A stretch of 64,000 nucleotides of DNA, from contig CANUEZ040000183.1 of the NCBI GenBank assembly GCA_948099385.1, positions 5,642,001-5,706,000 of the forward strand. Direction: 5' to 3'. Under the pieces are notes generated by a model, which saw nothing but the letters and a program-made list of their open reading frames with translations, had not been told where the DNA came from and did no database searches. The stretch is from Fasciola hepatica (taxonomy: Eukaryota > Platyhelminthes > Trematoda > Plagiorchiida > Fasciolidae). Numbering within the stretch: position 1 is the first letter of the stretch; each line of letters starts with the position of its first letter. Positions 1 through 10,097 of this stretch are shown piece after piece. A program made the position numbers and the translations under genes.

Positions 1-2064
1 AATTCGCAGTACCAAATGAGATGGTGGACCTAGCGAGATGAAGCAGACATAGCCGAAAACTGCTAATCATACCTCAAAGTGACTTAAAAGTACACTAAAA
101 CAACTGGAGTAAAAATGTACGATTGGGACTGAACTGTTTCTGCCCACGAGAGTAAATAACAATTAAGGTAAAATGGGGCAGTTGTGAGCCGCGATGGAAC
201 AATATGATGTAGGCGCAAAACACGACTTGCAGCAGGGAGCGAGCGCGGTGGGTAAAGAGGGGGAGTCAACTGAACGGAAAGTCGGGAGAATTTCGAAATG
301 TTGCGACTGTGTCGGAGGGGGGCTGCATTGAAGAGGGAAGGCACGTCAAAGACGAGGCGGCAGAAGAATGGCAAAAAAGCTGTCGAAAGGATAGGGGAAG
401 CGGAGCAAATAAGTGCCTCAAATGGTCTATGGAAAGTAGAATTTGAGCTCAGAAAAGCAGGTGGAGAGTGGAAAGGTTGGTGTTGAAAACAGAAATAGCG
501 ATAGTGAACAATCTAAGGGAGATAAATATAGCAAACATTAGGAGAACAGACACAATTGGCCCGATGGCTTAAAATGACGTAAGGAGTTTGAGTTACATCA
601 TTTCGTTTATGACAATAGTGAGCGAAGGATCAGCAGACAAATAACAGAAACGAAACCCTCTGGAAAATACGAAAGCTATGACAGTTTTGGTGAGCAGAAT
701 ATAAGGCAAGCAGGGTGATGGAAATGTTTGGAGCAGATAAGTGAGATTAGCCGGCCGGAGTCGTTTAGATGCAGGTTGACAGTGTGATAAGGGACAAAAA
801 ATGAAAGCATCTAAAATTAGACGTCTAATAAAGGAGAGACAGTAGGATGGTAGCGAAGTGAATGGCCGGGGGATGAAGATAAAATACTGGTTCAAAATAA
901 TCGGTGGAAAGTAAACTGTCGGCTGAGAAATGGAACTGGGATATAAAGACAGGACAGTAGCCCCGGGGAATTATGCGATGTGCTGAATACATAAAAGTTC
1001 ATTAAGGGCAGGTACGGGTAGATCATATGGCTAAGAGTTACACTGAAAAACCATGATTTACCATTTTCTTTGTGACAGGTAAAAACGATGGGACTAGAAA
1101 AGAACGGGTAAGGCAGTCGAGGAAGCATACAAACTATGGTGGGCGTGATGAGTTACCTATTGAAGAGATGAAGGAAATTCTTAAAAAACAAATGAAAAGT
1201 AAGAGTTCACCGCTTGGTCTAATGTGCCGGTTTTGTTGCAGGTGAATTATGTGATGGCCGCCGAAAAAGAAGAAGAGAGGAAATGTCGTGACAAGTAAAA
1301 ATGTCATGGAACTGAAAGCGGGAGAAATGGATGCGGGATGGATACTGGGCCATGGAGATAGAGTTCTCCGTGTCTCTGGCAAATCGACGTGGGGTGAGCC
1401 GAGCAACTTCGATTGAAAAACCTGCTGATGAAAGCTTCGGAGGGTTCGGCTGAGCTGAGCAAAGAGTGCGTAGTTGAGATGCATATGGATAAAAAGTCCG
1501 ACTGTGGGAGACCAGAGGGGGAAACCTCTGAGCTCTGACGACGTGATGGACATCTTACGCGTGGAACTGTTGGGTGCCCTCATGAGAAATTAAAAGAGAA
1601 GACAAAGAAGGATAAGTCAGGGCGATGCGCAGTGGGGATATAATAGCGCCATTCGGAGGATGTACGAGTAAAGGGTGTAGCTGCAGAATAAAATTATGGA
1701 CTGCTTAATAGAGAAGCGGAGAGTAAAGGAAAATGCATATCACGCACATGGATGGAGCGAGTGAGTAGAGCACAACGTCATAGTGTGGCGAGGGGTTACA
1801 TGATGAAAAACGACAGAAGTAAGGAAAAAATGGAAAGGTGAGGAAATGGTTGTCGGAGGACGACCGTAGGTATCAGGACAAAATATTTGAGTGTTTAGTT
1901 AGAGACAGTACGGCGATTAGCGGAAGCGACTATAAAAATGGAAAATCGTTAGGTCGGCCTGCCGTAGGAGGACGGAGACGGTGGATGATTGCGGATTGCA
2001 GATGGTTTTATTGGGTGCGGCTGATCTGTGACAGTAAAATAGCACAGTACGGAATGGGCGTCAA
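1..2064. other. Left-arm stretch without identifiable gene
   Basis: No coding region is recognised. The minus strand is pyrimidine-rich and shows only short, compositionally driven frames (84-374, 593-895, 892-1,128, 1,134-1,583). The texture resembles the 3' UTR of the CR1-like LINE at 62-64 kb, and the conserved UTR module lies directly next to it at 2,065-2,508 on the same strand, so this is probably the distal part of that UTR. The mirror copy is 41,227-43,290. Confidence 0.4.
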
Positions 2065-2508
2065 TGGGTGAAGCAGTACGCGCTGGACAACCAACCTGAA
2101 GTACACCACATGAAACCAAGTCAGGCGTGATCCACTGGACTAACAAGGCCAGCATATTGTAGCAGACGGCTTGAACGCCCGATGTGCACCGGCTAATGCC
2201 GCGGATGAGGATGCGTCCAGCACCAATGGGACTGGCAGGAGTGGTCAGTGATGGATATACAGCGAGGGCATAATATCATCGACGGGGCTTTATAATCCTG
2301 GCTCAGGAGGCTGCTCTAAGAGGGATCTGTGAAGACAGAGCCACTGGGGACTGCAACTGCCAGACGGTCACATAGCAGTGTTATTTTGGTGGAACTGACC
2401 TCCACAGTGGCTAGGCCACTGACCGACATTAGGGGTAAAATGCGCCCGAGCTGAGGACTGGAAAGAGAAAATAGGGAAATACAATCTGGTTGTGTCCCCG
2501 CCGTGAGC
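2065..2508 (-). repeat. CR1-like LINE 3' UTR module, left arm copy
   Basis: The minus strand aligns by eye with 62,267-62,705 (3' UTR of the LINE at 56-64 kb) and with 32,868-33,286. Shared landmarks in order are a GGGGACACA/GGGGCACAC block followed by a pyrimidine tract, a GGTGCACATCGGGCGT-like block, a TAGTCCAGTGGATCACGCC-like block, and a CAGGTTGGTTGTCCAGCGC-like block. It is non-coding: there is no shared frame. It shows that an antisense CR1-like element of the same family once ended here. Confidence 0.75.
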
Positions 2509-3124
2509 CAACGACTAACGGAGGCAAACAAAGCCGAGAAAAAGACAGAGAGTAGGGGCTTTTGTGAATAAAGGGTAGGGGGGAGTAAAACAGCAAATGA
2601 AAGTTTTGAGATAATGACATAGAAGTCCAACTCGGGGGTGCCCGGAGAGTGACTAATGGCAAGATCTTACACCACGAGTGAGTTCACAATAGGGTTTTTC
2701 GAGTAGGTTACTAGATAAATCCGGAAAACAGCTTGGAATATTTTAGTGGTCATAATGTTCAGTTCCCGGCAAAAATACATATCCAGGCCAAACTCTTATA
2801 TCACCCAAGGAAGAGTGAAGTTGGCTAGGTAGAGGAAATAAGTAGGCATGTGGAACAGGGATGGAGAAGTATCTGGAAATTTGAACAGCATCGAAATGAA
2901 CTCGCAGTGATGAGTATTTCGAAGGTAAACTTTTGGTAAAAGCACCAATAAAGAATGTGAAAATTTATTGACGATGACGAAAGCTCAATTGGACCAATAC
3001 TTTCAACAGCCTGAAAACAGCGGGGAGGTTATTGTGGAAGAGTTAAGAGGCTTTTAGTGAGGAGGGTAAGGGAGCAAGTGGTACGGAGATTTTTCCATCC
3101 CGAGGAAAACTTCAACCATTATTC
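2509..3124. other. No gene seen (left arm)
   Basis: I see no coding similarity, RNA gene or repeat that I can name. It lies between the antisense 3' UTR module and the sense reverse transcriptase relic. The mirror is 40,167-40,782. Confidence 0.4.
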
Positions 3125-4512
3125 TTATCCACTAAAACGGTCTACTGCATGACACTTCAAATTATCGTCCCAATAACCATACCCCTTCAGCTGACAGATC
3201 AATGGGACGTTTGATTAAACAGCGAATGTCCGATTATCACATTTCCCATAACCTCACTTACAGCGGTCAACATAGCTTTCTAAAGTCGCGCCCTTGCACC
3301 ACATGCCAGTCTGATTTCTCCAACCTACTGACCACGGCATCTGACGACGGAAAATCTATGATTATCATCTGCCTTGATATGACCAAGGCATTTGACCGTG
3401 TTCCTCACTTCCGGTTGTTTACAAAACTCCGGGCCTACGGTATCTATGACCCGATTTTTGTCATGGATCACTTCCTGCCTGTCGGACCAAACCCAGGTTG
3501 TATATGCTAACGGTCATCTGTCGCAACCGGTGCCTGTCGCCAGTGGAGTCCTGCAAGGAAGTGTACTTGGTCCGCTACTTTTCTCGCTCTATATTGACGA
3601 CGTTTCTTTCGATTGTGCAGCACGGCACACCTTTCCTCTTCTCCGACGACATCAAAATCGTTTATGAGTTTCGCCATCAAGATTTGAGTACAGCGCTGTC
3701 TGAAGTAGATAATGGTCCTCAGAAACTTGATCAACGGTGCGCTTCATGACGGATGTGCTTTTCGACATCCAAAAGCTTCTACACAACCTACAGATGTCAA
3801 GTCCTCCCCGGAACTCTGTCATTGAACCAAGTGCCCACCGCCCCAAACTCATCAGTGAGGGATCTTAGTCTTCGACACACTAACAATCCACAGTTCTCTG
3901 AACATGTCTCATTTCAGACGGCTAGGACCAGTTAGATAATAGGCCTTGTTCTCAGATCATTTAAAATGAAACAGTACTCTCCTTACATACCAATCCCATG
4001 CTAGAACCCACCTCGAATATTGTCCTATAATCTTCTCTGGAATGTCTAAATCGGATAGAATACGCCTTGAGAAAGTTCAGCGTACCTTCACCAAGAAGCT
4101 AATAAGATGCTCCTCTCCGTTGAGCTATAAAGAGCAATGCACTTTATTAAAACGTGACCCCGTGTGGCTTAGACATGTTAGGCTTAGCTTGTGTTATCTA
4201 TATAGACTTATTCATCGCTCTGTGTTCACTTCTACCAACTCTATACAGCTTTCGCTACCGTCATATTACCTTCTGCACCACAGAGACTTCAGTCCGGCTA
4301 TCCCACAATCCAGGCTGGCAATAAGGTCCAACTTCTTTCTCATTAATTTTTCAAAGCTTTGGAATGAGCTACCCCTGATTATTTGCAAATGTGCTTCAAT
4401 AGCCCAGTTAGGCCATGACCTAAAATCACAACTTACCGTTAGTCATATGTTATCCTTGACTAACGCCAGCATATCTGAGGATCGAGCCTATGAAGAAAGC
4501 TTCAAATTTTAG
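3125..4512 (+). pseudogene. 5'-truncated CR1-like LINE reverse transcriptase relic (left arm)
   Basis: Translated pieces in shifting frames follow the order of the reverse transcriptase at 60,216-62,063. First comes a HDTSNYRPNNHTPSA block near 3,150, then a GQHSFLKSRPCTTCQ block, the domain-A motif ICLDMTKAFDRVPH (about 3,370-3,410), then ASGVLQGSVLGPLLFSLYIDD (3,539-3,603), and an FSDD at the catalytic box (3,639-3,650), where the family has FADD. A 156-residue open C-terminal part follows (4,042-4,512), including VQRTFTKKLIRC and FSKLWNELPL. At least two frameshifts and several stops break it, and the endonuclease and ORF1 are absent. It is a dead, 5'-truncated copy, moderately diverged from the 60-kb copy. 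Confidence 0.9.
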
Positions 4513-5379
4513 AGCCCTAGCTTCCGTCTCTCTCCCTGCTCTCTGCTATCCATCGGGCTGGCCTTCGAAAACAGGTTCCACCACTGGTATCATGGCACTA
4601 TATCCCAAACCTACCATTTTCCGCCTAACGACAGAAGCTAGGATTATCGTTTTCTATCACTTTTTTACGTACGCCGCACACAACCCACATTCCAGTAGGA
4701 TACAGCTTTGCCGTTTACAACTATAACTAGCCAGATGCCTGCCGGTTCTCTCCACTCACCCACGTTCACCTGCTATCACCTAACCCATGTACGACCCTGT
4801 CTTATCTAATTCACTAATCGGTCTTCACAACCATGTCTAGAAATTTACTGCCTCCCTCGCTAAATAGTACTAGGGCAGCCACATAAAACAAATTTCCTCT
4901 AGCTCAGGGTTTTTAGCCATTTATCTTTTCCCTAGCATCAAGTGGCTCAGTGGTGCTGAATCCTAGGACATTAAGTTACATCCCCCACCACTTCACTCCT
5001 TGATCCTTCGACTCTTCTCTTATTTATTTTGGCTTCCGCTCCTCTCAGCTTCCTTGCCCTGCCGTGATTTGCTTTCCTTAATCGTCCCGGTTGAAAATCT
5101 TTCATCCCATACTTCCATCTTCCAATAGCTACCTGTTGGCTTCAGTTTCCTCCTTTTATATTTCCCGACGTGAACGCTAGTCTGTGTAGCCGAGGTTTCC
5201 TAATCCATCGCCAAGTTAGACTGCTATTCTCTCTCCGTGTGTGCAATGACATCTACCAGTGAAGCCTAACTCAGCCGCACCAGAACGGCCCCTGGCAGTC
5301 TTAGGCACGGTCTGGCTCTGTACGAGACTGAAACATATGCGCCGGCGCGTACATTACTACACTCGTTGTCCTACTCCGT
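4513..5379. other. No gene seen; probable LINE 3' UTR
   Basis: Pyrimidine-rich plus strand directly after the reverse transcriptase relic's stop, with the texture expected of this LINE's 3' UTR. I could not align it convincingly to the conserved UTR module. The mirror is 37,912-38,778. Confidence 0.35.
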
Positions 5380-5870
5380 GTGTTTGCCTGGCTCCACTCT
5401 GTATTTTCTCAGCCCATGCAAGTGAAACCCTTGATGTCATCGGCACCCTCCCCGTAGCTGCTTCCGGACGTGAGGAAAACAGAGCACCCCCAGCAGTTGC
5501 AAAAAATGACATATATGCGGAAAATCACGGTAGGCCGGAGGGGCTATGGAAAGTTCCTATATGGGCTCAATCATCCCTCTGTTAGAAAAAAAGCTACAAA
5601 AGCAAAAGTGGAGAACAAAAACGACCTAGTGGGATCGATTTGATCTATATATACCATTGATATCGGGATGTGAAGGAAATGGGCAACCTCCAATCATGGG
5701 TGTCTCCCGTCAGCTCAGACCTGACACTGCTAAAGGGAAGACCCCACACCGCCCTTGTCCGCCTGACATGCTTTTGGTTCCTATGCACGACACTGGCTGG
5801 GGTGATAGCAAACTGGTCTCTCCACATATGCTTACCCACCTCCAGCTCTGATTTTCAACCACCTCGTACC
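5380..5870 (+). repeat. Unnamed dispersed repeat, copy 1 (left arm)
   Basis: This stretch aligns by eye, with many substitutions and small indels, to the minus strand of 54,760-55,200. The best part is 5,460-5,750: shared order of a GAGGAAAACAG block, GCAGTTGC, CGGAGGGGCTATGGAAAG, TCCTATATGGGC, GATGTGAAGGAAATGG and GGGAAGACCCCAC. Short frames overlap it, but none is conserved between the copies, so it is not evidently coding. It resembles no family I can name. The outer borders are approximate. Confidence 0.6.
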
Positions 5871-6201
5871 CTCCCAGGCACGCCTGGCATGTTTGTTGAC
5901 TTCTGTTAAAAAACCACCGTGGCTCTGGAAAACAAAGTGGATACTTCAGACGACAGAAACGTCTCATCAAAACGCTAATTATACCTATGTAGATACTATT
6001 GTATATATAAACATGCCTGTAAAAAAGTAGGGAAAAGCCCCCGTATTCTTTGCCTGCTTATCTGTTTTTCCTCCTTTTCGTAAGAACGCGGCTTTCCTCT
6101 TGTCCCAGAATCCAGCCCGCTCTCTAGTTTACAGCCTTACCTAACATTATCCTGCGGCTTCGGGCCTGTAGATACCCCACGATACGATTTGTCGTACATC
6201 C

Positions 6202-6380
6202 TCTGGATCTATCATATATACCTGTCATTTGGGTTCTTAGTGTGTCCCAGCTGCTTCTATGTGACCTGTAAAACACCACTGTGGATTTGTCATATACCCC
6301 CTAGACCTTTTACGCAAACTTGCAATTCGGGTTCTTCGTGTTGCTCAGCTGCTTCCTCACGTGGTCGTCGGTTCCTATAG
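6202..6380 (+). repeat. Imperfect tandem duplication, about 80-100 bp unit (left arm)
   Basis: Two neighbouring units begin CTGGATCTATCATATA (6,203) and GTGGATTTGTCATATA (6,281). Each runs on to a GGGTTCTTnGTGT...CAGCTGCTTC segment near 6,230-6,256 and 6,329-6,355. The units differ at many positions and in length, so the duplication is old. The mirror copy is in the right arm. Confidence 0.55.
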
Positions 6381-8120
6381 TCCAAATGCTCCCCCACGGT
6401 TTCACCAACCCCAAAAGATAAGACTTCGCGGTGAACGGCATAACTGGTAATCAATAACTTTGCCTAATAGCGTAAACCCAGTTATCCCTCACAAACACCG
6501 AACCCCAATACCAACGACTCCTCATTTCACTAAGACCACTGTGCCTCGTTCCCAACTTCCGTACTCTTATCTGTCATTTTGCTCACGCTAACCCTCAGCT
6601 AGAACATCTCCCAGACCGCGTTCCTCCCTTTTTCAATTTAAAAACCACCCGGTCATCACTTTGCATGGCAGTTTTATATCGTGCAGACAGCTTATCTTCT
6701 CTCTGCCCGTCTACAACTGCACCAAAGGCCGGCTACCGCGAATACGATCCAACCACCGGGTTTCACCCACAAGAAGTCCTGTCGTTGCTGCATATGACCC
6801 TCTGAAACTTACAGAAGAATTCTCATTACAAGACCCCCCACTGTTGAAGCCACCGTGCGAGAACTTCGAATTAAATAGGGATCGGTCCAGATTTGGCGAT
6901 GCTCTCCTCCTTCCCACGATGAAACAGCGAACAAAAACTGCAGCCAACCCTTGCCCAAAAAGCCCAACACGGACACAGAAAAGCCACAAGAAACTCAACG
7001 GAATGATGTATTCGCCAATTTAACAGCATGCCCTTGCCTATTGCAAAGATTTTCACCCTTGTCTTGCATTATTTTGTTCCTCGTGGACACGGCATTCCGA
7101 TTGCTGATTATTCCTTCCTGGAACTTCATCCGTGTTCCACCAGCGGCGAACTGTTGACACTAGACGACACACACTTCTCATGAAAACTGTCTCACCTTTT
7201 CAGGGGGCAGTATTCCTTTTCGTATCCACAAATCTATGAAAGTAACTATTCCTCTGAGAACCTTCATGAAATTGTTCCTTGCCTCCTTTGTCTCAACACC
7301 AGTTATCCTTTCAAGTGAACATGAATATGCATTACTGACCACTTCCTTGCATCATTCCTGTGAATATTGTATTTCCTGCGTCCTAAGCCAGTGTCCGTCT
7401 GAACATTCCTAAATCTAGCCGATTCATTACTACTGCCGCAGTTGACTAGAAATCCATTCGTACTCGTCGTGTATTCTCTTGTCGCTTCTCTCCATTTAAC
7501 CTTTCCTCGGCCTAAGTGCATTGTTGCTGCGACGTGCCAATCCCTCTTTGAAATTTGTGAATTTCTCATCTCATTCAGCGGTATTGTAAACTCTGATAGC
7601 GCTCGCATGTGTACCTCTCGACCACGGTCCAGAAATATACCATTACTATGATTGTTCACAATATAGATACTTCACTTCCGATGAGAGATTGCGGAAACTG
7701 TAATCTTAGTTGGATGTGGAGTGGCTCCCCGATTATGGAAATTTGGTGCGGTAGAGCGGATAAAGATGGTGAGCCGGTAAAATGAGATTAAATGATGGAC
7801 TTGTTGAGGTTCGAGCGTAAATGACGAGACGGGGAGGCAAATCTTCAAAAACTGGACGCGAGAATTTCACAGCCAGAACTGTGAGGACATGCAGACATTT
7901 GAAAAACTGAATATGCCGGAGAGATCCCAACACGGGACAATAGGGAAACAGTCAGACAATCGATAACCTCGAATGAAGATAATCAACTTTAAGCAAAATG
8001 TTGGAGAAAAGGCTTTCGCAGTGGTGGCCGGCGAAGATGCCCAGTCGTGGAAAAATGACAGAGAAAGTGACGCTAGTTAGGTGACCAAAATGGCATTCAA
8101 ATTTTGGTCTTGTCGACGTG
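6381..8120. other. No gene seen (left arm inner end)
   Basis: Contains short frames on both strands (for example 6,661-7,023 plus and 7,303-7,659 minus) that overlap one another and match nothing I recognise. The minus strand from about 7,700 is pyrimidine-rich, like LINE UTR sequence. The mirror is 35,171-36,910. Confidence 0.3.
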
Positions 8121-9672
8121 AGTCTGAGACTGACACATAAACAGCGCTGATTTACGACGGAGCGGGTATTGTAAGAATAAGTATGTTGGATATTTGGCAC
8201 AATCACGTATAATGCCTTACTGAGACTGTCAGCGAAAGCAGACAATTAAGTGGATAGCTATGTTGAAGCAATTCCGACTTAGGGTTTGTGGGAATAATAG
8301 ATAATCAGTAACCTGGATTATGAATAACTAGTTTACAGCTAATTTTGTGGAAAAAGCCCTCAAAAGAATATGGAACAGATGAAAATTTGGTGGGACAGAG
8401 TGGCAGGGGTTGATAAGTTAGTGAAATCGAATGCGAGTAATGGGTCTGTTTAAGTGAGCTGATGAATGATGAGAGCAACACAGGTTGGTGATAAGGTGGA
8501 CGGGAGAGGTGAGAGTGTGGTGGTCCGATAGAATCATACAACCGTGCAAATAAGTAAAATATCAAGATGTGCAAATAATGGCACGAATGGATGTGCTGAA
8601 CACTGTCTAATGTGGGACATTACGGAAACTGTCGGGCTACGGATAACCTGAGGTGTGGAAAACTGATTACCTGAGCAACTGTCAGGAAAGTGAAGGATTG
8701 AATGACTGGATATGGCGGGGAAGAATTGGCATGAAGCAACAGAAAGGAGTGCTAGTGTAGCGCAAGTGAAACACTAGAAGAAGATCCACCTCCTATTTTG
8801 TGATGCTGCTGGCAGTTGAGAGGAGTGATATGTAAACGATGTGTTTATTTAGGTAGGTCAAGTGACGTAATACAAAACTGCTCAATGGACGGATGATCTC
8901 ATTGGTGGTCTATTGGGATTTAAAGTGTTTATAATAAAGATATTTGAAAATGGAAACCTTTGGGTTGCGGAGCACGAGAGCCGAGCACTCGGCGAGATAC
9001 GGTGAAGGTATTGCTGAGATCAAACATGATAGATAGTGAGAAACTAGATGACCAGTGTCGGAGATAGCAGACAAGAGGGCATCTTTCTTATCTGAGCAAA
9101 AATATATGCCTAGGTTGATGTGGAGCGTGGCCAAGAGTACGTGAGGTCTTGTGTAAAACACCTTTGAGCGGTGCTTAGCCGAATTCGCACAAATCCTGAA
9201 ATAAGAACATTATTGATCCCCTGTCTCCGCGATAGTGACTTGTTGGATGAGCAACCTCGAAAAATATACACAAACCTCAAATTTGCAGTCACGGATATTT
9301 AGAGCGAGAGCCAAGTCCACGGCTTGAGGCAGACAAGCACACGAGTAAACACGGGCCCAACCAAGGATAGGACAAGTTGGTGCGTTTAGCACGAATGGTG
9401 GATCATTGGCACGAAGCACACACATATTGTACGTAGATGGGTATTTTTACGAAACCGGGATGATTTAGTATTCCGGAGAGATATTCTACAGCTGACCTTT
9501 TCATCTTGTACGGACTGAAAACAGCACTGATGCTTGTAAGTGCTGCCTGCCGTGCATTCAGGAGGTTACTGGTTTGCAATTCTGCCCACGCGGTAGGTTT
9601 AGTACCCTAGTGAAGAGTCTGGAATTCTTTCAAGCAGAATAAATCGTTTGTTTTGCGCTGTGTCATAGGTTG
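8121..9672. other. Spacer flank left of the BEL/Pao element; no gene seen
   Basis: AT-leaning sequence with short minus-strand frames (8,305-8,574, 8,910-9,161, 9,210-9,425) that lack recognisable motifs. It is the pre-insertion flank of the LTR element and begins exactly where the inverted repeat stops. Confidence 0.35.
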
Positions 9673-9677
9673 ATGGG
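9673..9677. other. Target-site duplication, 5' copy (ATGGG)
   Basis: The five bases before the 5' LTR equal the five after the 3' LTR (16,357-16,361). Five bp is the usual duplication length for BEL/Pao integrases. Confidence 0.92.
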
Positions 9678-10055
9678 TGTAACAGCCGGTCGTGGAAAAT
9701 CCCCCTTTTTCCCTCGCGATTCAGTGTTTTTTCCCAACATCACTCATTTCCTTACACTATTGACTTGTCTTTACGAACTGGTTGTTTTTCTGGATCAATT
9801 GTTGTTTGTTCGCGCACAGAGCGCTATTTTGGCACATCCTTGTTCAGGACCTGCGTGACGCACGTGCTGTCTGTTCACACGCTGCTATTCGGTTTCTCGT
9901 TGTTGAGACTTTGTGATCGTATTATTGAGGTTTGTATATTGTTTATGTCATTGTTTATTTTAATAATCTAGTATCGTAGAATATCACGGATAATCGTCTT
10001 CTGATTTCGGGATCCGTTGCGAATTTGGCTACGCATTGCTCAAACGTTCGTAACA
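9678..10055 (+). repeat. BEL/Pao 5' LTR
   Basis: 378 bp, TGTAACAG...CGTAACA, matched by 15,979-16,356 with about four substitutions, clustered at about 9,870-9,910. No canonical AATAAA is visible. It should supply the element's promoter and polyadenylation functions, but I cannot place a start site. Confidence 0.97.
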
Positions 10056-10097
10056 ATACTCAATAGATTTATTTGGAACGAGGAAAAATCACGCAAA
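10056..10097 (+). promoter_or_regulatory. Leader with possible tRNA primer-binding site
   Basis: The 42 bp between the 5' LTR and the first ATG must hold the primer-binding site if priming is conventional. No TGG follows the LTR directly. The first TGG lies about 20 bp in (within TTTGGAACGAGG), which could pair with the CCA end of a tRNA. The tRNA identity is not determined. Confidence 0.3.

Larger units (their letters stand above)
1..8120 (+). repeat. Left arm of 8.1-kb near-perfect inverted repeat
   Basis: The whole segment reappears as its reverse complement at 35,171-43,290, with left position x pairing to 43,291-x throughout and no net indel. Protein-sized frames in one arm are found unchanged in the other (for example 1,134-1,583 minus with 41,708-42,157 plus). 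By eye I found three substitutions: 1,572 (G against A), 4,946 (C against T) and 7,035 (T against C, left-strand reading). The inner limit is sharp: pairing is exact through 8,120/35,171 and is lost at 8,121/35,170. The outer limit is unknown because the window starts inside or at the end of the arm. The contents are decayed retrotransposon pieces, so this is a late duplication or homogenisation of old repeat DNA. An assembly fold-back is the main alternative. Confidence 0.97.

Noticed and set aside
1134..1583. 149-residue frame conserved in both arms (also 41,708-42,157)
   Set aside because: Same reasoning; pyrimidine-rich UTR-like DNA gives long chance frames on this strand, and no domain is seen.
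7303..7659. 118-residue frame conserved in both arms (also 35,632-35,988)
   Set aside because: It is conserved only because the arms are near identical; no motif and no third copy with coding constraint.
8458..8480. CTGATGA string, hammerhead ribozyme core (another at 1,427)
   Set aside because: Neither is followed by a helix and the GAAA part of the core at a suitable distance.
10017..10097. Upstream extension of the gag-pol frame into the 5' LTR
   Set aside because: The extra codons have no ATG (the extension starts at a TTG) and lie mostly in the LTR; the ATG at 10,098 is the natural start.
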